Below, piece by piece: positions 53,833 to 61,796 of a stretch of DNA of 64,000 nt. This DNA comes from Phycisphaerae bacterium. GTDB taxonomy: Bacteria; Planctomycetota; Phycisphaerae; Phycisphaerales; UBA1924. The notes beneath the pieces are model-generated. The model was given only the letters and a program-made list of their open reading frames with translations, did no database searches and had not been told where the DNA came from. The translations under genes were made by a program, and so were the position numbers. Within the stretch, counting starts at the first letter, position 1, and every line of letters begins with the position of its first letter. Location of the stretch: positions 186,001 through 250,000 of the forward strand of contig JAUIES010000003.1 in the NCBI GenBank assembly GCA_030429705.1. Direction: 5' to 3'.

Positions 53833-53874
53833 CGCTTGGATTGGTACTGGCTGTCGCGGCACGGGAAGGAACAG

Positions 53875-54762
53875 ATGGGCATGCAAGCACACGCAGCGGA
53901 AGAGCTTATTCAGGCTGGCGATATTGATGGCGCGCTTGATGCACTCAAAGCCGCGATACGAAGCGATCCTTCAGACGCGAGCAAGCGCGTGTTTCTGTTT
54001 CAGTTGATGTGCGTCGTGGGTGAATGGGACAAGGCGGGCAAGCAACTGGATGTGGCTGCCGATCTCGATCCGGAGACCGGGATGATGGCGCAGGTCGGGC
54101 GTGCGGTGCTTGGGTGCGAGGGGTTTCGCGCCGCTGTGTTTCGCGGTGAGCACACGCCACTGGTGCTCGGTGAGCCTGCCGAATGGATCGGCCAGATGGT
54201 GCAGGCGGCCGGACTTTCCGCAGGTGGACACTTCGAACAAGCCGCGGCGATGCGTGCGGACGCCTTCGATGCCGCGCCCGCGGTCGGCGGGCGTTTGCAG
54301 GTTGCTGAGGGTGAAGGCGTCCAGACGCACGAGTTTGCGTGGGTCGCCGATGCCGACGAACGATTGGGTCCGATCGTCGATGCGGTGATCGACGGGAAGT
54401 ACTACTGGATACCCATGTCGCACATACGCCAGATTCGTCTCGAGCAACCGAGTGATCTGCGCGATGTTGTCTGGGCGCCGGCGGAGTTTACCTGGATCAA
54501 CGGGGGGGATGCGGTCGGGCTTATTCCAACGCGGTATCCTGGTAGTGAATCATCAGACGACAATGCCATCAGGCTTGCCCGCAAGACAGACTTCCTGGAG
54601 GTTGCCCCAGAGACATTTCACGCGATCGGCCAGCGTATGTGGGCAACGGATGAGGGCGAATACGCGATGCTTTCAACGCGGTTGATCGAGATCGACCATC
54701 CGCCATTGCCAGAATCAGAAAGCGTTGCAAGCGGTGAAACTGAGGACGAGGGTCATGGCTGA
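53875..54762 (+). CDS. tagJ: T6SS accessory protein TagJ (ImpE family)
   Basis: 295 residues. The N-terminal helical repeat part reads AAEELIQAGDIDGALDALKA and FLFQLMCVVGEWDKAGKQLD. The ImpE core reads FAWVADADERLGPIVDAVID, GKYYWIPMSHIRQIRLEQPS and DLRDVVWAPAEFTW, then LIPTRYPGSE. In Pseudomonas TagJ binds TssB and is thought to assist sheath handling with ClpV. GGGAAGG precedes the ATG at 53875. It overlaps tssE by 8 bases. Confidence 0.93.
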   Translation: MGMQAHAAEELIQAGDIDGALDALKAAIRSDPSDASKRVFLFQLMCVVGEWDKAGKQLDVAADLDPETGMMAQVGRAVLGCEGFRAAVFRGEHTPLVLGEPAEWIGQMVQAAGLSAGGHFEQAAAMRADAFDAAPAVGGRLQVAEGEGVQTHEFAWVADADERLGPIVDAVIDGKYYWIPMSHIRQIRLEQPSDLRDVVWAPAEFTWINGGDAVGLIPTRYPGSESSDDNAIRLARKTDFLEVAPETFHAIGQRMWATDEGEYAMLSTRLIEIDHPPLPESESVASGETEDEGHG

Positions 54763-55261
54763 ACTGACACCCTCAGAACGCTTGCAACCGTGCCTGTTGG
54801 ATCGACTGACGGATGATGATCCTGATAAATCGCAGGAAAGTCGCAATCAGCGTGTGTTTTCATTGCGGCAGATTCGCCAAGCGGTCTTGCGTGATCTGTC
54901 GTGGCTTTTGAACACGCCCGCACGGGCCGACGCGGAAGAAATTGCAGCGTTTCCGGAGGTCGAATCTTCCGTTCTCAATTACGGAATCTCGGACCTCTCC
55001 GGCATGACCGCATCGGGCGTCAGTGTCGGACAACTGGAGATCATGGTCGCACGCGCCATTGAACGGTTTGAGCCGCGCATTCTGCCCAACACGGTCAAGG
55101 TGCGAGCGATTTCAAACCCCGGCGAGATGGGGCGCAACACGCTGATGTTTGAGATCAATGGCGATCTCTGGTCCGAACCGGTACCCGATCCATTATATCT
55201 CAAAACCGAAGTCGATCTCGAAACAGGTCAATATAGCGTGCGGGAGCAAATCGGTGGATAA
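54755..55261 (+). CDS. tssE: T6SS baseplate wedge protein TssE (gp25-like)
   Basis: 168 residues. ELTPSERLQPCLLDRLTDDD is followed by SRNQRVFSLRQIRQAVLRDL, WLLNTPARADAEEIAAFPEV, NYGISDLSGMTASG and RAIERFEPRILPNTVKVRAI. The ERFEPRI stretch is the conserved gp25 core that nucleates sheath assembly. The start at 54755 lies inside the end of tagJ with GAGG upstream; earlier in-frame codons read through tagJ. Its end overlaps tssF by 8 bases. Confidence 0.94.
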   Translation: MAELTPSERLQPCLLDRLTDDDPDKSQESRNQRVFSLRQIRQAVLRDLSWLLNTPARADAEEIAAFPEVESSVLNYGISDLSGMTASGVSVGQLEIMVARAIERFEPRILPNTVKVRAISNPGEMGRNTLMFEINGDLWSEPVPDPLYLKTEVDLETGQYSVREQIGG

Positions 55262-57128
55262 GCGGATGCTCCGGTATTACGAGCGGGAACTGCGTCATGT
55301 CCGCGAATCGGCGGGTGAGTTTGCGCGCGAGTTCCCGAAGATCGCCGGACGGCTCGGGCTCGACGGGCTTGATTGTTCGGACCCATATGTCGAACGGTTG
55401 CTTGAGGGGTTTGCGTATCTCGCAGCCCGCGTCCAACTCAAACTCGATGCCGAGTTTCCGCGTTTTACCCAGCACCTGCTCGAGAGTGTTTTTCCGCACT
55501 ACTTGTGCCCCACACCATCAATGCTCATCGCGCAGTTTGAGCCTGACCTCGAAGACAGCGGGCTTTCAAGTGGATTCAAGATCCCCCGACAAACCGCATT
55601 GCGCAGTTCGATCGGGAAAGATGATCAAACGGCGTGTGAATATCGAACGGCACATGACATCACGCTGTGGCCCATTGAACTGGTCGAAGCGCAGTATCAC
55701 GATCGTGATCTGCCGAGCCTCGGTTTGCCGACTGATGCTGGCGTGCGTGCCGCGATTCGCATTCGACTGCGTGCAACCGCGGGTCTCAATCTCGCCGAGA
55801 TCGAACTCGACGAGTTGACGCTCTACCTGCGGGGCATGGGTGATATTCCAAGTCGGATCTACGAACAGATTTTTGCTCATAGCGTGGGCATGATCGTTCG
55901 ACCAACAACCAAGCCGGCGAGGTGGCATAGTTCGATCGATGTTTCGCATCTTCGGCAGGTCGGGTTTCAGGCTGACGAAGCACTCATGCCACCGGGACCA
56001 CGCAGTTTCGATGGCTATCGCAACCTGCACGAGTACTTCGCCTTCCCCGAGCGATTCATGTTTGTCGAGATTTCTGGGCTGCGCGAGTCATTCTCGCGTT
56101 CAGAGCAGACGCAGATCGAGTTGCTCATTCTGCTGGATCAGCCGGATGTCGAACTTGAGAGCGCGGTCACGAAAGAGAACTTCTTGCTGCACGCGACGCC
56201 CGCGATCAACCTTTTTGAAAAGCGAGCAGACCGTATTCATATTTCTGACAAGTTTCCGGAGTTCCACCTGGTGCCCGACCGCACGAGGCCGCTCGATTTT
56301 GAGATATTCGATGTCGGTGCCGTGACGGGATTTGGCACGACCGCCGATGATGAGACACCGTTTCGGCCGTTCTATGCAGCAAGCGATTACGACGACCGAC
56401 CAGATAGTTTGGGCGCCTATTACTCGACCAATCGTGTGCCGAGGACTCTTTCGGCCCGTGAGAAACGACACGGTCGGCGTTCGTCATACACGGGCAGCGA
56501 AGTCTACCTGGCGCTGGTCGACGCCCGGAATGCGCCGTATCAGTCAGACCTGCGTCAGGTTGGTGCGTCGGTTCGGTGTTCAAATCGCGACCTGCCGCTT
56601 CGTATGCCGATTGGTGCTGGGAAGACCGATTTCACGACCGAGGCGGGTGCAGCGGTCGAGTCCATCCGATGTGTGGGCGGGCCGACGCCACCACGCCCGT
56701 CACATGCTGAGGGTGAAACGGCGTGGCGGTTAATCAGTCATCTATCTTTGAATTATTTGTCGATTGCTGATGAAGATCAGACGCGGAGTGCAGCCGCGCT
56801 GCGCGAGTTGCTCGGGCTATATGGCACACTTGCCGATTCGGCAACGCGGAAGCAGATCGAGGGCGTCCGGACGGTGGGGGCGATTCCGATCTCTCGCCGT
56901 GTGCCAACGCCGGGTCCGATCGCATTTGCTCGCGGGCTCGAGGTGGGGGTGACTTTTGAGGACGCGGCCTTTCAAGGGACCGGGCCGTTTCTGCTCGGTG
57001 CCGTTCTTGAACGGTTCTTTGCCAAGTATGTGTCGTTAAATTCATTCACGGAAACCGTGATTCAGACTGCTGAAAGAGGGGAGATCAAGCGATGGCCGAC
57101 CAGAATCGGTCAGAGACATACGCTCTGA
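55254..57128 (+). CDS. tssF: T6SS baseplate protein TssF
   Basis: 624 residues. KRMLRYYERELRHVRESAGE, FAREFPKIAGRLGLDGLDCS, DPYVERLLEGFAYLAARVQL and FTQHLLESVFPHYLCPTPSM form the strongly conserved TssF head. Later LNLAEIELDELTLYLRG and the ...RGLEVGVTFEDAAFQGTGPF C-terminus fit too. TssF binds TssG and TssK. The start GTG at 55254 has GGGAG 7 bases upstream and overlaps tssE; an ATG at 55266 is an alternative. It overlaps tssG by 37 bases. Confidence 0.95.
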   Translation: MDKRMLRYYERELRHVRESAGEFAREFPKIAGRLGLDGLDCSDPYVERLLEGFAYLAARVQLKLDAEFPRFTQHLLESVFPHYLCPTPSMLIAQFEPDLEDSGLSSGFKIPRQTALRSSIGKDDQTACEYRTAHDITLWPIELVEAQYHDRDLPSLGLPTDAGVRAAIRIRLRATAGLNLAEIELDELTLYLRGMGDIPSRIYEQIFAHSVGMIVRPTTKPARWHSSIDVSHLRQVGFQADEALMPPGPRSFDGYRNLHEYFAFPERFMFVEISGLRESFSRSEQTQIELLILLDQPDVELESAVTKENFLLHATPAINLFEKRADRIHISDKFPEFHLVPDRTRPLDFEIFDVGAVTGFGTTADDETPFRPFYAASDYDDRPDSLGAYYSTNRVPRTLSAREKRHGRRSSYTGSEVYLALVDARNAPYQSDLRQVGASVRCSNRDLPLRMPIGAGKTDFTTEAGAAVESIRCVGGPTPPRPSHAEGETAWRLISHLSLNYLSIADEDQTRSAAALRELLGLYGTLADSATRKQIEGVRTVGAIPISRRVPTPGPIAFARGLEVGVTFEDAAFQGTGPFLLGAVLERFFAKYVSLNSFTETVIQTAERGEIKRWPTRIGQRHTL

Positions 57129-58120
57129 TCCTCCGGCTGACGGAGAAGCCATACGCGTTCGACTTTTTCCAGGCTGCTCGTCGTCTCGACGCGGCACGCC
57201 CGACTGGTGATCGTATCGGCGCGACCGCCCGGCTGCATGACGATCCGGTTCGGTTTGCTCAGCGCGCTTCCATGGCGTTTGCGCCGTCGACGATCGCGTC
57301 GTTTACGCAGGGCAAGGGTGACGCAGCCCATCGCATGGAGGTCAACTTCTTCGGGTTGCTCGGTCCGAATGGACCTATGCCGCTGCACATCACCGAGTAT
57401 GTCCACGATCGCGAACACAACCTGCACGACCGCACGCTGTCACGGTTCATGGATGTTTTCCATCATCGGATGATCGCATTGTTCTACCGCGCGTGGGCGG
57501 TGAATCAGGCAACAGCGAGTTTCGATCGAACCAAGTTCGATCCTCTCAGCGATCGGATTGGTGACTATGTCGGTGCACTGGGTGGCTATGGCTCGCCGGC
57601 ACTGCGCGGGCGTGATCGCGTCCACGACCTTGCCAAGTTGCACTATGTCGGACGGCTTGCGCTGCAAACTAAAAATGCTGAAGGACTTGAAGCAATCGTG
57701 TCCGATTTCTTTCGCGTCCCGGCACGCGTGATCGAGTTTGTCGGGCACTGGATGGATCTACCCGCTGACAGTGTGTGCAAACTCGGTGAGTCACCTCAAA
57801 CCGGTCTTTTGGGCACTACCGTCGTGGTTGGTTCAAGGATCTGGGAGGTGCAGCAGAAAATCCGTGTCCGAATCGGTCCGGTCCCGCTCAAGGTTTACGA
57901 ACGGTTCTTGCCGACCGGGTCCAGTTTTGGCAAACTGGTGGACTGGGTGCGCAATTATGCCGGGCACGAGTACCGTTGGGATGCGCAACTCGTGCTCAAG
58001 AAAGAAGAGACGCCACCGACCATGCTCGGGTCACAAGGGCGATTGGGATGGACAACATGGCTAAATACGAGTTTGCCCGAATCGGACCCGGATAATCTGG
58101 TGCTACGACCTGCGAGTTGA
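57092..58120 (+). CDS. tssG: T6SS baseplate protein TssG
   Basis: 342 residues. PYAFDFFQAARRLDAARP is followed by EVNFFGLLGPNGPMPLHITE, YVHDREHNLHDRTLSRFMDV, FHHRMIALFYRAWAVNQATA and FGKLVDWVRNYAGHEYRWDA, all typical of TssG. It joins TssF in the baseplate wedge. AGGGGAG lies before the ATG, inside the end of tssF. Length is standard. Confidence 0.96.
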   Translation: MADQNRSETYALILRLTEKPYAFDFFQAARRLDAARPTGDRIGATARLHDDPVRFAQRASMAFAPSTIASFTQGKGDAAHRMEVNFFGLLGPNGPMPLHITEYVHDREHNLHDRTLSRFMDVFHHRMIALFYRAWAVNQATASFDRTKFDPLSDRIGDYVGALGGYGSPALRGRDRVHDLAKLHYVGRLALQTKNAEGLEAIVSDFFRVPARVIEFVGHWMDLPADSVCKLGESPQTGLLGTTVVVGSRIWEVQQKIRVRIGPVPLKVYERFLPTGSSFGKLVDWVRNYAGHEYRWDAQLVLKKEETPPTMLGSQGRLGWTTWLNTSLPESDPDNLVLRPAS

Positions 58121-58174
58121 AAAGAAGGGCGCGACATCGGGCACGCCTTTCAAGACAGATGAAAAGGAAGAATC

Positions 58175-60901
58175 ATGGCTGAAATTAGTCTGAAAGCACT
58201 GTTCGGCAAAATGAACAGTCTGTGCTACAAGTGCTCAGAAAGCGCCACCGTCTTCTGCAAGATGCGGGGGAATCCGCATGTCGAAGTGACGCACTTCATC
58301 CATCAGGTGCTGCAACTGCAGGATTCTGACATACACCGGATTATTCGTCACTACGAACTGAATCCATCGAAGTTGGCTGCGGACCTGACCAATGCCCTCG
58401 ATCGCCTGCCCCGAGGTGCCTCGTCGCTTTCCGGTTTTTCGAGTGATCTCGAGGAAGCTGTCGAACGGGCGTGGGTGTTTGGCAGCCTGCTGTTCAATGA
58501 GTCAGCTGTTCGATCAGGGCACATCATCATCGGCATGTTGAAGACGCGAAGTCTGTCGCGAGCACTCGCCGCGGTTAGCGAGGAGTTTGGCAAGATCCGC
58601 GTTGAAGATCTTGCGGACAACTATGAAGCGATTGTTGGCGAATCGCCGGAAGCCCGGCTTGCTGCATCGGATGGCAGCCGTGTTGGTGGGGGGGCGGTGC
58701 CCGGTGAGGCATCAGGAGCCATGTCGCCCGCACAAATGGGCAAAGAGGAAGCACTCGAACGCTTCTGTCGCGACCTCACCGAAGAAGCGCGCTCTGGCAA
58801 GATCGACCCGATTGTCGGGCGCGACGAAGAAACCCGGCAAGTCGTCGACATACTCATGCGCCGTCGCCAGAACAACCCTGTTCTCGTCGGTGAAGCGGGT
58901 GTCGGGAAGACCGCCGTCGCGGAGGGGTTTGCGCACAAGATCATCGAGGGCGATGTGCCCCCGCCATTGCAGGGTGTTCGGTTGCTCGAACTTGATGTGT
59001 CTGCATTGCAGGCCGGCGCGAGCATGAAGGGCGAGTTCGAAGAGCGTCTGAAACAGGTGATCGAAGAGGTACAAGCATCCACGCAGCCAACGATTCTGTT
59101 TATTGACGAAGTGCATCGTCTCATCGGTGCTGGTGGATCAGCCGGAACGGGCGATGCAGCTCAGTTGCTCAAACCTGCCTTGGCGCGCGGTCTCCTGCGT
59201 ACGGTGGCTGCTACAACCTGGGCGGAATACAAGAAGCACATTGAAAAAGACCCCGCTTTGACCAGGCGATTCCAGACTGTGATGGTCGATGAACCAGATG
59301 AAGCCCGCGCCATCCTTATGATGCGCAAGGTGGCGGGCATGTTCGAGAAGCACCACAAGGTGCAGATCCTCGATGAAGCCATTGAAGCCGCCGTCAAACT
59401 CAGTCATCGATACATTCCGGCAAGGCAACTGCCGGATAAGGCTGTGAGTTTGCTCGATACGGCGTGTGCACGCGTGGCGATCGCGCAACACGCGGTCCCC
59501 GCTGAGGTCGACGATGCGCGCAAGCGCATCGAAGCCTACAAAACCGAACTTGAGATCTTGGACCGTGAAGAAACGGTCGGCATGGATCACACGGCGCGAA
59601 TCGAGTCGGTCAAGACCGACATGGCCGCGATCACCGAGCGGCTCGGTGAACTGGAAGAAAACTGGAAACAGGAAAAAGAACTTGTCGAGCGGCTGCTCGA
59701 TCTGCGATCAAAGTTGCGAGGCCCGAGCGGCGCCGAGCCGGTCGAGGGAACAGGAACGGATGCCGAGTCTGAAGCCGCAGCCGAAGTCGAGCAATCACTC
59801 TCTGAAGAGGAACGGGCTTCACTGCGATCGCAACTGGAATCTGTCAAGGTTGAACTCGCCGAGTTGCAGGGCGACGCACCCCTGATTCTTGCCGACTGTG
59901 ACGCAAACGCTGTCGCAGCCGTGGTGGGCGATTGGACCGGCATCCCCGTTGGTCGCATGGTCAAGAACGAGATTCAATCCGTACTTGAACTGGGCGACAC
60001 GCTGAACAAGCGCGTCATCGGTCAGGGGCACGGGCTTGAAGCCATCGCGAAGCGCATTCAGACAAGCCGAGCAAGTCTCGATAACCCGACCAAGCCGATT
60101 GGTGTGTTCATGCTTGCCGGCCCGAGTGGCGTTGGGAAGACTGAGACAGCGCTCGCGCTCGCTGAGGCGCTCTATGGCGGCGAACAGAATGTCATTACGA
60201 TCAACATGTCAGAGTTTCAAGAAGCCCACACCGTCAGCACGCTCAAGGGAGCGCCTCCCGGCTATGTCGGGTATGGCGAAGGCGGGATCCTGACCGAGGC
60301 TGTCCGACGCAAGCCGTATTCGATCGTGTTGCTCGATGAAGTGGAGAAAGCCCACACCGATGTACACGAGATCTTCTTTCAGGTCTTTGACAAAGGACAG
60401 ATGGAAGATGGCGAAGGGCGACTGATCGATTTCAAGAACACGATCATCCTGCTCACAACCAATGTCGGGTCTGACTTGATCATGAACATGTGCAGCGACC
60501 CTGACCTCATGCCCGATGTCGAAGGGCTCACCAGGGCGCTCCGCGAGCCGATGCTCAAGGTCTTCCCGGCGGCCTTACTCGGCCGCATCACGGTCATTCC
60601 GTACTACCCGCTGTCTGACTCGATGATCCGTGAGATCTCGAAGTTGCAACTCGGCCGCATCGAACGCCGCGTGCAGGCAAACCACAACGCGATCTTCGAG
60701 GTGTCAGACGAGGTTCTGGATCTGATCGTGAGTCGATGTACCGAACTCGAATCGGGCGGCCGAATGATCGACGCGATTCTGACCCAGACCATGCTGCCCG
60801 AGATTTCGACCGCGTTCCTGCACCGGATGATGGAAGGCAGCCAGATCGAGCGCGTACGGGTCGGTGTCAGCGAAAACGAGTTCAGTTATGAGATAGAGTG
60901 A
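58175..60901 (+). CDS. clpV: T6SS sheath-recycling ATPase TssH (ClpV)
   Basis: 908 residues, a Clp/Hsp100 double AAA+ disaggregase that strips contracted TssBC. An N-domain (about 1-165) is followed by AAA-1 with GEAGVGKTAVAE (Walker A) and ILFIDEVHRLIGAGG (Walker B). A coiled-coil middle domain follows, then AAA-2 with GPSGVGKTETALALAEALYG and SIVLLDEVEKAH. The head is slightly unusual: CYKC and FCKM near residues 17-30, not usual in ClpV N-domains. The YGEGGILTEAVRRKPYSIVL stretch is typical of ClpV. AAGGAAG precedes the ATG. Confidence 0.96.
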   Translation: MAEISLKALFGKMNSLCYKCSESATVFCKMRGNPHVEVTHFIHQVLQLQDSDIHRIIRHYELNPSKLAADLTNALDRLPRGASSLSGFSSDLEEAVERAWVFGSLLFNESAVRSGHIIIGMLKTRSLSRALAAVSEEFGKIRVEDLADNYEAIVGESPEARLAASDGSRVGGGAVPGEASGAMSPAQMGKEEALERFCRDLTEEARSGKIDPIVGRDEETRQVVDILMRRRQNNPVLVGEAGVGKTAVAEGFAHKIIEGDVPPPLQGVRLLELDVSALQAGASMKGEFEERLKQVIEEVQASTQPTILFIDEVHRLIGAGGSAGTGDAAQLLKPALARGLLRTVAATTWAEYKKHIEKDPALTRRFQTVMVDEPDEARAILMMRKVAGMFEKHHKVQILDEAIEAAVKLSHRYIPARQLPDKAVSLLDTACARVAIAQHAVPAEVDDARKRIEAYKTELEILDREETVGMDHTARIESVKTDMAAITERLGELEENWKQEKELVERLLDLRSKLRGPSGAEPVEGTGTDAESEAAAEVEQSLSEEERASLRSQLESVKVELAELQGDAPLILADCDANAVAAVVGDWTGIPVGRMVKNEIQSVLELGDTLNKRVIGQGHGLEAIAKRIQTSRASLDNPTKPIGVFMLAGPSGVGKTETALALAEALYGGEQNVITINMSEFQEAHTVSTLKGAPPGYVGYGEGGILTEAVRRKPYSIVLLDEVEKAHTDVHEIFFQVFDKGQMEDGEGRLIDFKNTIILLTTNVGSDLIMNMCSDPDLMPDVEGLTRALREPMLKVFPAALLGRITVIPYYPLSDSMIREISKLQLGRIERRVQANHNAIFEVSDEVLDLIVSRCTELESGGRMIDAILTQTMLPEISTAFLHRMMEGSQIERVRVGVSENEFSYEIE

Positions 60902-60932
60902 GTGATCGGCGGGATTGTCGCTTGAGAACGGG

Positions 60933-60955
60933 GGCCGGTCCGAAGTGGACCGGCC
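60933..60955 (+). promoter_or_regulatory. Hairpin directly before the CHAP hydrolase gene
   Basis: GGCCGGTCC (60933-60941) pairs exactly with GGACCGGCC (60947-60955) around GAAGT. No T-run follows. It ends one base before a possible ATG (60956) and 2 bases before GGAG, the ribosome binding site for the preferred start at 60968. It may limit readthrough from clpV or modulate translation of the hydrolase. Confidence 0.5.
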
Positions 60956-60967
60956 ATGGAGCCGACC

Positions 60968-61786
60968 ATGTCGTTGCGAAGAACACCCGGAGTCATCTGC
61001 CAGTGTCAAGCGGGCACGCCGGTTGATACTGGCACGCTGTCGTTGACGAGTGGTGGCTTGCCCGGACCATCGCGTGAATCGACCGCTGCCCGAACGGCTG
61101 CAAGCAATATCTATGAATCCGTTTTGAACCAAACGCCGGTTTCCATGTCTTGGGATTCCATTCGAATGGCGGCGCAAGTCGCTCGATCGAATGCCCAGGC
61201 CGCGATCTCTTCATCGATTTCATTGACGCTGTCTGAAGCGGTGTACGGCTTCGCTGTCCGGCAAGTTGCAGAGCAATATCTTGATGTCAGAGAGCACGGG
61301 AGCAATCGAGGACCGGAAGTCGAAGCCTTTCAGGATACGGTGAACGCACCGGGGCACGGTGCGTGGTGTGCGGCCTTTGTTTCACATTGTCATTTTGAAG
61401 CCGCCAATTTCTTGTGCGCGAGTACGACCTGCCCGCGTACTTTTCGTGCGGTCATGATGATCTTTGAAGGGCGTGATGCTGCGAATTTGACATTTTCAAA
61501 GCAATCCGTATTGGACGGTTCTCGCCTTCCAATCGCGGGCGATGTTTTTGTCATGGTGACGCAGGGTTCGGTTCGAGCGTTGAATCCTGGTCAACCAACA
61601 GCCCGGCGCCGAGGGCACACTGGCATGGTGGTCAGTTACAACGCTGCAACCAGTACGCTGACAACGATCGAAGGCAACACCGATCCTGGTGGTTCGCGAG
61701 ACGGTGACGGCGTGTACATGCGCAGCGATCGCATGGGAAGCAATCAACTATGGGGTTTCATGCGACCACGCGTTGTCTGGAACTAG
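60968..61786 (+). CDS. CHAP-type peptidoglycan amidase/endopeptidase, candidate T6SS effector
   Basis: 272 residues. The C-terminal 165 or so residues resemble a CHAP (NlpC/P60-like) papain-fold hydrolase: EHGSNRGPEVEAFQDTVNAP, then GHGAWCAAFVSHCHFEAANF with the catalytic Cys, RRGHTGMVVSYNAA with the catalytic His, and TTIEGNTDPGGSRDG supplying the third polar residue. Such enzymes cut peptide or amide bonds in peptidoglycan. No signal peptide is present, so export would go through Hcp/VgrG. It lies between clpV and vgrG, 10 bases before vgrG, and no separate immunity gene is seen. It could instead clear cell wall for the machine. Confidence 0.8.
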   Translation: MSLRRTPGVICQCQAGTPVDTGTLSLTSGGLPGPSRESTAARTAASNIYESVLNQTPVSMSWDSIRMAAQVARSNAQAAISSSISLTLSEAVYGFAVRQVAEQYLDVREHGSNRGPEVEAFQDTVNAPGHGAWCAAFVSHCHFEAANFLCASTTCPRTFRAVMMIFEGRDAANLTFSKQSVLDGSRLPIAGDVFVMVTQGSVRALNPGQPTARRRGHTGMVVSYNAATSTLTTIEGNTDPGGSRDGDGVYMRSDRMGSNQLWGFMRPRVVWN

Positions 61787-61796
61787 GAGACGATCA

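Noticed and set aside
13934-58694. Many runs of seven or eight G, several in coding regions (for example 16453, 33251, 40209, 58688), as phase-variation sites
   Set aside because: A rough estimate shows such runs are expected about this often by chance in a G-rich 64 kb sequence. No frame is broken at any of them.
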